Assembly: GCA_012862575.1 (NCBI GenBank)
Contig: BLSF01000002.1
Location: forward strand, 496,001 to 560,000
From: Parietichytrium sp. I65-24A
Taxonomy: Eukaryota > Sar > Bigyra > Thraustochytrida > Thraustochytriidae
DNA length: 64,000 bases
Direction: 5' to 3'
Shown: in pieces, positions 57,820 to 64,000 of the stretch
Layout: every line of letters begins with the position of its first letter
Position numbering within the stretch: position 1 is the stretch's first letter
The notes under the pieces: generated by a model
Seen by the model: the letters and a program-made list of their open reading frames with translations, nothing else
Databases searched by the model: none
Told to the model about the DNA's origin: nothing
Program-made: the position numbers and the translations under genes

Positions 57820-58662
57820 ATGCTCAAGTGCCCCCCAAGGATGCTGCGGGCCTTGGCCGGCGCAGCCGGCGTGTCCGCCACGCTAATGTACTCCGCAGAG
57901 TGCGAGAAAGGCGGGCAGCGGTCGCTGACGAGCAGGTGGACTCTGAGAGACATTTTCGAGGAGCTGCTCGACGCTCAGGCAGCTCAAAGACTCGCGGTTC
58001 ACAGATACCCTGGAGCGCTGTCCAACAAAGAGATTGAGAGCGTGCAGGCGTTTGAACGCGAGAACAGGACTGCTCTGGGGAGGACACAAAGAGATGCCAA
58101 CGGAGTCAAGAGGCTGGACCCGACATGGATGACCACTTATTTGCACACGAATTTTGCATTTCAGAAGCAATTTCCTGACTTGGTGGACAAATTAATTGAC
58201 CTGGCGCTCGAAGCAGACGAAGCAGAGAGCTGGGGTATTTTGAAGGGCCCAAGAGAAGATTTGCGAATAAGAGTAATAGAACTTCACCATGTAGAGCGCG
58301 ATGGCGCACTTCCGGACCGGCGCCACCTTGACCACGGCAGTCTAGTGACGATAGATGCAATGCTGAGCAGCCAAGAAAGCTTCACGGGCGGTGAATTCAG
58401 GACACTGGAGTCCGATGGAAATCTCAAGAGCTACGAATTTAAGCAGGGGGATGTCGTGGTTTTCCCAAGTCATAAATTTCATTGTGTTGAGCCTGTTGAT
58501 TCTGGCGTTCGAAACGTGCTAGTAATGGAGCTCTGGCGCGGCCACGAGCGCTCTTGCGCGCACCGCTGCATGGACCATCTTGGCGTGTGCAACTTTTCTG
58601 TGGGCTTGAATCGTATCGAGAAACTATTCACATCTGCAAACCCTGAAGTAGACCCATGGTGA
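57820..58662 (+). CDS. 2-oxoglutarate/Fe(II)-dependent oxygenase (prolyl 4-hydroxylase-like)
   Basis: The 280-aa protein has the double-stranded beta-helix iron site. The HxD pair is H169-L-D171 in RRHLDHGSLVTID. The distal histidine is in PSHKFHCVEPV (H221), and the 2OG-binding arginine is ten residues on, R231 in GVRNVLVMELW. FTGGEFRTLESDG and GDVVVFPSHKFH are standard P4H-type strands. N-terminus MLKCPPRMLRALAGAAGVSATLMYSAECEK is a weak signal peptide or mitochondrial presequence. A helical part (IFEELLDAQAAQRLAVHRYPGALSNKEIESVQAFERENR) precedes the fold. After the catalytic core, a Cys/His-rich tail (CAHRCMDHLGVC) is present. The substrate (collagen-like, EF-Tu/ribosomal or other) cannot be told. 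Start: first ATG, since the open frame upstream begins only with TTG. Confidence 0.85.
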   Translation: MLKCPPRMLRALAGAAGVSATLMYSAECEKGGQRSLTSRWTLRDIFEELLDAQAAQRLAVHRYPGALSNKEIESVQAFERENRTALGRTQRDANGVKRLDPTWMTTYLHTNFAFQKQFPDLVDKLIDLALEADEAESWGILKGPREDLRIRVIELHHVERDGALPDRRHLDHGSLVTIDAMLSSQESFTGGEFRTLESDGNLKSYEFKQGDVVVFPSHKFHCVEPVDSGVRNVLVMELWRGHERSCAHRCMDHLGVCNFSVGLNRIEKLFTSANPEVDPW

Positions 58663-59396
58663 GCTCTGTCACACGACCTTTTCTCACACCTCTGCATTTC
58701 TCCGGCCATCTACGAGAGTATTGCTTTCACATGATTAATATATCAGACCGCCAGCCGGGACCCTTGGATCTGTTTCTTTCTTCCTGGAGACCACGAGTCA
58801 AAGCCATGCCAAGCCTCTGTCACTTCTGCACGCACGTTCATCGACTCACCAAAGTGAACATAAACACACCTAACTTCGCAGCGCCTTCTTTTCCGGCGAC
58901 TAATCTCAACCAAGCAACCTCCATTTTCCTTCGTTCCCTTCTGCTCCATCCGGATGCCATTTTGCATGTCCGCGATCATTCATTCGAACCAACCGGCGAC
59001 TCGATCTATCTATCTATTCTCAATGTCAGTCACTACTTTCTGTCACCTTCCTCTGCCCTTACTTCCCATACTGCTCATTCACCCCCCATCCCTACGACAA
59101 TTGCTGCTAACGAGCCGGTGGCGCAGTCTAGTCTAGAGAGGGTTGACTTATGTTGACTTGGCGACGAGTCTGACGAGTCTGCGTATTTTGTATTTGTTGA
59201 GCCAACAGTCTGACGAGGAGAGACCCTTGGCGAGCCGGGAAGAACAGAGCTGGCGACGACCGCGGTCTTGCGCCCTTGAGCTCTTGAGCCATTGCGCCAC
59301 TGTGCCATCGAAGGCAGGTGCGACGCGCGATTGACAAACTTGCAGGGGGCAGCGGGAGGCGACGAGGGGCTGGTGGAGCAGGAAGAGCGGTGGAAA
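58663..59396. other. Intergenic: 2OG gene 3' flank and RhoGAP 5' flank
   Basis: About 0.73 kb. A CTTGCAGGGGGCAG acceptor-like site at about 59340 could end a 5' intron of the RhoGAP gene. The minus-strand AGTGGCGCAATGG (about 59289-59301) resembles a tRNA A box, but no B box or cloverleaf follows. Confidence 0.45.
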
Positions 59397-61191
59397 ATGC
59401 ACAACTTTGAGAAACACTCGTACATGTCGCCGCAGTATTGCGCGGGCTGCAATCAGTTGCTTAAAGGGATAAAGCATCAGGGGTTACAGTGGTGAGTTGG
59501 GGCAGTGCCATTTTTTTTGTTGTTTTCACTTGAGCACGACCAGGTGTAGTTGGCAAGGCTCGCTAACGGGATATGTACTGTGAAGCACTCGGTGCAAACT
59601 AGATATGCACTCTAATTGTGTACAAACTCACGGCGGCAAATTTCCATGTTTAAATCAAACTCCACTTGCAAGCGATTTAGGACCCGTGCAACTGCAAGGA
59701 GAGCAGGGCAGCGAATCCGCAGAAGCAAATCGACAAACCAGAGGATTTGTGGCGGAAGGATGTACTTCTTTTTCGCCTGTGGCTCATAGTTTCAGTGTGA
59801 CGACTTTCGGGAAACCAACATTTTGTAACGTATGCAGCAAGATTCTGCTTGGAGTTTTCCACCAGGGCATGAGCTGCTCCTTTTGTGGAATTGCGGTGCA
59901 TAACGGCGACTGTGCAAATAAGGCGATGACCGAAGGCGAGTGTGACCCAAGTAGAAAAGAACAGAGTAAAATGATGTCCAAAAGCTTCAATGCGGCGTCG
60001 CTACAAGCTGCGTTTCGACAGTCATTCCGTAAACCCGGAGGTGGCGGCTCATCCAACGGTCCAACAATATCAGGGCCAACAAATGTGCAACACGTTGGGG
60101 GAATGACCACAGGGAGGACCCTCGTCTCCATTGAACAAGCGCAGCTAAATGAAAAGCACAGGAGAGAGCCCGTCGCCGTGGCGAGCGTAGGCGGCGCACC
60201 CAACCGGCCGACAACCTCCCCGCCTTCACCACCGCAGCCTCCAGTCTCGCCCACTACCAGTCCGAGCAGAGCTTCTCCGAGCCGAGCGTCGCCTTCGAGG
60301 CCAGCTCCGCCAGCTCCACCACCTCCACCACCTCATAGAGGTCCTCGAAGCTCGCCTAATCGGCCGCCTGCACCATCGCGGCCCACGGGTGACTCTGCTG
60401 TGAATCGTCTCGCAGGTTTGACGCTGGAGGCGGACGATATTAAACGGGGACATGCAGGGTACCCGGCGTCACAGACCGAGTCAGGGGACTGGAGTAAAGG
60501 AATAACTTTTGGGTTGTCACTTTCTAATTACAGTTCGGTGGAGTTGAAGGGCTACAGCTGCCCGATTCCAACGTTACTAGTTTTACTCGCCCGCGATTTG
60601 CGCCGACGGCAAGGCTTTCAAGTCGAAGGGCTCTTTCGAATCGCCCCATCTCGAGCTGAGCAAACAGAAGCTAAAAAACGATTGGGCGAAACCACAGACT
60701 TGCAATCCACCGCGAACGTGCTGACTGCCTGCAAAGACCCGCACACTATTGCAGCTTTAATGAAGGAGTGGTGCCGAATGCTTCCAGTCACAATTCTCAG
60801 CGAGCTGGATTCGGATGCAATCAACAAACTCTCCCAGGCCAGATTGGAGGACGGCCAACCTGCGCCAGAAGCCATAGCGATGTATCACGATCTCGTTTTG
60901 GGAAGCAGTGCCATGTCCGAAGCCAACCGTTCACTTTTCCTCTGGCTACTTGATGTGATGGCCCTCCCGGCACAGTTTTTGGAGCAGAGTAGAATGAATC
61001 TACGTGCAGTTGGGACGTGCTTCGCACCTTCTCTATTTTTCACTGATTCAGCATCTGTGGAAGCCGTGCAACAGATAAAGCTCGTTACAAACATCATCGT
61101 AAACGCACTGCATTTTGTGACAACGTATGATCCGTCCCACCCACGCGACATATTTGGCGACCAGAACCCCACTATGTTTCAGCTTGTGTAG
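59397..61191 (+). CDS. C1-C1-RhoGAP protein (chimaerin-like), one intron
   Basis: Exons 59397-59491 and 59586-61191 give 566 aa. The first C1 domain (2-53) spans the splice: HNFEKHSYMSPQYCAGC, LLKGIKHQGLQ, then CTRCKLDMHSNC. A second C1 domain lies at about 99-151 (HSFSVTTFGKPTFCNVC, HQGMSCSFC). A Pro/Ser-rich linker (about 244-300) contains APPAPPPPPPHRGPR. RhoGAP is at about 350-525: CPIPTLLVLLARDL, the arginine finger VEGLFRIAPSRAEQ, LMKEWCRMLPVTIL and the Asn segment LFLWLLDVMALPAQ. C1 domains bind diacylglycerol or lipids; RhoGAPs switch off Rho/Rac GTPases. Zinc spacing is slightly long after the last C1 His. The start is uncertain: an upstream exon may add residues, because the frame is open to about 59290. 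Converges with the RGS gene. Confidence 0.86.
59492..59585 (+). other. 94-bp intron in C1-RhoGAP gene
   Basis: Donor GTGAGTTG, branch site GCTAACGGG about 20 nt before acceptor GTGAAG. Phase 2 joining (TG|C) makes the Cys of GLQCTRC and restores C1 spacing. An in-frame stop codon (TGG TGA) follows at once if not spliced. Confidence 0.9.
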
Positions 61192-61420
61192 TGTGAGGGC
61201 AGCTATTGGACTAAATTGACGTGTATTCTGGTTTTGTCTACTAGTTTTCAACTTGACAAAAAGAATTATCTTGTTTTCTATCTTCTGCTTTTTACGACAC
61301 GCATGATCGAATGCCGGTCCAAACGGCATGACGAGAGCAGGTTGACAGTGAACTCGACAAGCTATCAGGAATAGACATATTTTTCATTTTTTAATCGAAG
61401 AGCAAGGCAAGGGGTCCCTC

Positions 61421-62674
61421 TCACGCCAAACTGATCTCGTCCAGTTTCTTGCTACCCCTCGCGCGCTGATCAGAGAATTCGCTAAAAAAGTTATTGTTCA
61501 TCAGCGAGTAGACCTCGTCCTTCGCGTTCGAGAAGCTCTTTTCTAAAAAGACATTGTTCTCGACCCTGTCTTTGCTTTGTTGATAGAGTTCTTGTAGCTC
61601 ACACCTGCACGCTGAGGCAATATTGATATCTGACAGATAATTTTCGACAATCGCCTGCGCTTTAACTTGCTTTTCATGCATCGGGACTCCGCGTTCCCAA
61701 AGACTTTCATATTCGCTAACAGCATCCCAAAAAAGGAAGTTTTCGTGGGCGATCTTGGTCTTGCAAAATTGATAAAACTCCTCTCGGCTCTCAGGACAAG
61801 CCAAGACCTCATCCAAGGATTTATGCGGCGGTTCTCGTTTTACGGGGCTAACTGCGCTGGATTGAGATGCATTCTCGAACTTACTTGCCAAGCCGTCTCT
61901 CTGGCTTGCCCTGGAGGCGACCTGAGATAACCTGGCTCGTCTTGACTCCTTTTCTCTCATATGTGCCTCCTTCTCCTCTTGCCTCTTTTCCCTATCTCGG
62001 AGCATTATCTCACGTCGTTGACAGCATTTGGCGACAATGACGAGCAAGACGGACGTTGAAGACAAGAAGGCGATGCTCAGAGGAATGAGAAGAGACTCTC
62101 CTTCTTCATGCCCATGATCTTCTTCCGCATGAGCGCAGACGCCATCAAGACAAACTGATCCATCCTCGCAGTCAAATCCGCTCTTACAAGCATAGCCGTT
62201 AGGACACCTTGAACACCACGGTCCACCACAGTCCACATCTGTTTCGCCCAATTTCGTGCTTCGATTTACAGTGCCGCCAAAGTTGTCTAATTGCCCATTT
62301 GCACATCTATCAAGAGGAGACCCTTCCAGCTCAACAGCAAAATAGTTTTCCGTGCACAGCACTGCCAGCACTGACCCAAGAGAATCTGTTCCACAGTCAT
62401 CGAAAGGCGCAACGCCGCAAAGAACACTAACGTCTGCCCCATCAAGCTCGGTCGCTACACTCGAAACCGTTGCATTGCATGAAAAATAGTCGTTTTCGTC
62501 GCTATAAGTGCAGGCATTGACGCACGTAGAATTTCCTGGGTCTTCACACTGCGATGCTTGGGCCATCACGTAAAGCAGCTTGGACTGCGAGTCAGGACAA
62601 GCTCCATTTCCGACTTGAAGGCTTGCAACTGCAACAGCCCCAGCTAAGCCCACTCTGCCAATGCGTCCAAACAT
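61421..62674 (-). CDS. Single-pass membrane RGS protein with Cys-rich ectodomain
   Basis: The 417-aa protein has a signal peptide (MFGRIGRVGLAGAVAVASLQVGNGA), an ectodomain of about 170 residues with more than 20 cysteines, one transmembrane helix (about 195-218, LLIPLSIAFLSSTSVLLVIVA), a charged helix (REIMLRDREKRQEEKEAHMREKESRR) and a C-terminal RGS domain (about 285-400). The RGS core is recognisable: SREEFYQFCKTKIAHENFLFWDAVSEYESL and AQAIVENYLSD, with FLEKSFSNAKDEVYSLM. RGS domains speed GTP hydrolysis by Galpha. The ectodomain ends in GETDVDCGGPWCSRCPNGYACKSGFDC, a repeat-like cysteine pattern found in secreted proteins of many protists. A receptor-like RGS is known from plants (AtRGS1) with seven helices, but here there is one. 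Start ATG is the natural one before the signal peptide. Confidence 0.83.
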   Translation of the reverse strand: MFGRIGRVGLAGAVAVASLQVGNGACPDSQSKLLYVMAQASQCEDPGNSTCVNACTYSDENDYFSCNATVSSVATELDGADVSVLCGVAPFDDCGTDSLGSVLAVLCTENYFAVELEGSPLDRCANGQLDNFGGTVNRSTKLGETDVDCGGPWCSRCPNGYACKSGFDCEDGSVCLDGVCAHAEEDHGHEEGESLLIPLSIAFLSSTSVLLVIVAKCCQRREIMLRDREKRQEEKEAHMREKESRRARLSQVASRASQRDGLASKFENASQSSAVSPVKREPPHKSLDEVLACPESREEFYQFCKTKIAHENFLFWDAVSEYESLWERGVPMHEKQVKAQAIVENYLSDINIASACRCELQELYQQSKDRVENNVFLEKSFSNAKDEVYSLMNNNFFSEFSDQRARGSKKLDEISLA

Positions 62675-64000
62675 CCTCCAATAAATTTCCGTTTGTGAGC
62701 TTACGACACTTCAAGACCACGACTCCCCCAAAGGCGACTTTTGTTCTCGCGCGACTACCCCTGACCGTTCACGACCTCTTTCGCGGCCTGCCAAAACACC
62801 TCCTAGACACTGGCAAGACTCGGCCGCAGGGCCGGATCCGTGCGTGCTCGAGCGGTCGCCGGAGCCTCCGGACGGAAAGTGGCAAGAATGTCTTTTCACA
62901 GCCTCAGCGTGTCAGACAAGACAGCACCTCCTTGCCCTCTGCTCGCGCTCTGCTCTCCCGCCACGGTAGGTCCACCTTGCACAGGGCAGAAGGGCAGAAT
63001 GACAGAGGGTGTACTTGAGTCCTGAGCACCTTACGCACTGTCAGGAGCGTGGGCTATGATGAATCGTGAAACAGTCCATCAAAGCAAATGCAGCAAGAGC
63101 CGTCGGAGCGATTGAGGGTTTTGACATTGAAAGCGCGAACGAATAATCAATCATAATGCTCTCGGCGGTCTCGGTGCTCGCAGTGAGGCAGGACTCAGAG
63201 GAAGAACAACAGAAATGGAAGCTTGGGAAAATTATACACGTTGCGCCTACAAGTCCGCAGGATGCTCGCTCAAAGGGTCGTTATTTGATTTCTCACTGAA
63301 CAATCACTGGCACTAGAAAACATGAACAGTAAGAACTATGTGGAGGTGAGAAACAAACTGCTCTCGTATACTACTGACCAGTATTTGCGAGTATGTATGC
63401 AAAACTGGACGGGTGTTTTGCGTTGTGAAACGGTATTGTGTGCGTTCCACAACAGGCAAGCTAGCTAAAGGCCATTCGAGCTTGCTTTGAAAGGAGTGGG
63501 CATCCTGGACGCAATTGGAATTTTTGAACTTTGTTGATGGTTGGCTTTCTCAACCTTGCATTTCGTTGCTCAAGACAGCAGGAGGGCGGAGGTTTGAGAG
63601 ACCGAGTTTCATTTCGCTCTTGAGGAAGTTGCGCATCACTAATGGTAATTGAATAATGACCATGAGGAACAATGTGACAAAGATACGCACCACAATAATT
63701 ATGATGAAACAGAAATCAGAATTCAGAAATCAGAAATCAGAATTCAGATGTTTGAGGGGATTAATAAAATTCTTCAGAAGCATTAGCGGTGAGAAAATAC
63801 ATGAAACGAAATAAGAATAGGAGGTCAAAAAGGAAAAACCATCGCGTAGTGGTCTCGGGAGAGATGCTTCACCTTGAGTGAATGATCAGGCTTCAGAATT
63901 CGAGCGATAGATGCACTTACTCGAGCGGAGATTGGGGAGAACTCTGCGCACCGCCCGACTGCTGGGACAGTCTTCGGCTTGATCGTTCACGCATAGAGTT
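62675..64000. other. Intergenic to window end, no gene seen
   Basis: About 1.3 kb upstream of the RGS gene with no supportable gene. It holds a CAGAATTCAGAAATCAG repeat (63717-63748). Confidence 0.5.
63717..63748. repeat. 8-bp tandem repeat (CAGAATT/CAGAAAT)n
   Basis: Four to five units of TCAGAATT or TCAGAAA, the same family as 10091-10126. Confidence 0.85.

Noticed and set aside
59285-59325. A-box-like sequence TGGCGCAATGG (minus strand)
   Set aside because: No B box or cloverleaf folds downstream.
59605-59607. ATG as start of the RhoGAP gene
   Set aside because: It is the Met of the C1 motif CKLDMHSNC; the first half of that C1 domain is in the upstream exon.

Overview
The window is nuclear DNA from a unicellular eukaryote. 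The genes carry Ctf4/WDHD1, Bub2, PSTAIRE CDK, eIF2B-delta, Rab geranylgeranyltransferase, RhoGAP and RGS domains. They are mostly single long ATG-started frames separated by 0.06-6 kb. Introns are rare and short: I can support four, of 75-104 bp, with GT-AG ends and a CTRAC/CTAAT branch site. The gene set (ovothiol synthase OvoA, myo-inositol oxygenase, MORN proteins) and a secreted protein with PTSAPS-type Pro/Thr/Ser linkers point to a stramenopile, perhaps a labyrinthulomycete (thraustochytrid). That assignment is inference. No tRNA, rRNA, CRISPR or intact transposable element was recognised.

Layout. 0.7-9.7 kb, all minus strand: WDHD1/Ctf4-like replisome protein, NSUN2/Trm4-like RNA m5C methyltransferase, a four-helix membrane protein. 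10.5-17 kb: eIF2B delta (+), mitochondrial-looking J-domain protein (-), myo-inositol oxygenase (-), a TBC RabGAP (+) tail-to-tail with a Bub2-like TBC GAP (-). 18.4-30.2 kb: EF-hand protein (+), TLDc protein (+), unknown charged protein (-), neutral sphingomyelinase (+), MFS transporter (-). 32.6-41.8 kb: MORN-repeat protein (+), OvoA (+), SGK/AKT-like AGC kinase (-). 41.8-47.9 kb: a 6.15-kb stretch without a supportable gene. 47.9-55.4 kb, all minus strand: a 1003-aa polytopic RING-H2 protein built from two exons, a three-exon PSTAIRE CDK, Rab GGTase alpha. 56.6-62.7 kb: secreted Cys-rich protein (+), 2OG-Fe(II) oxygenase (+), C1-C1-RhoGAP (+, one intron), and a single-pass RGS protein (-).

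Genes are not in operons. Functional themes recur: cell cycle and replication (WDHD1, Bub2, CDK), small-GTPase and membrane traffic (two TBC GAPs, Rab GGTase, RhoGAP), signalling (AGC kinase, RGS, EF-hand, sphingomyelinase) and redox chemistry (OvoA, MIOX, 2OG oxygenase). Convergent neighbours are tightly packed (61 and 62 bp between stop codons in two cases). Upstream regions are long and carry many 4-10 bp tandem repeats.

The most interesting non-genic signal is a 12-mer, TGACTGTGAGTA, present five times exactly in intergenic DNA (random expectation about 0.01), with shorter relatives elsewhere. A second is a family of GAATTC-containing short tandem repeats in many intergenic regions. The most unusual proteins are the RING-H2 polytopic protein with a PH-like N-terminus, the receptor-like RGS protein, the MORN protein with a TIR/HET-like N-terminus, and the DLG-type AGC kinase.
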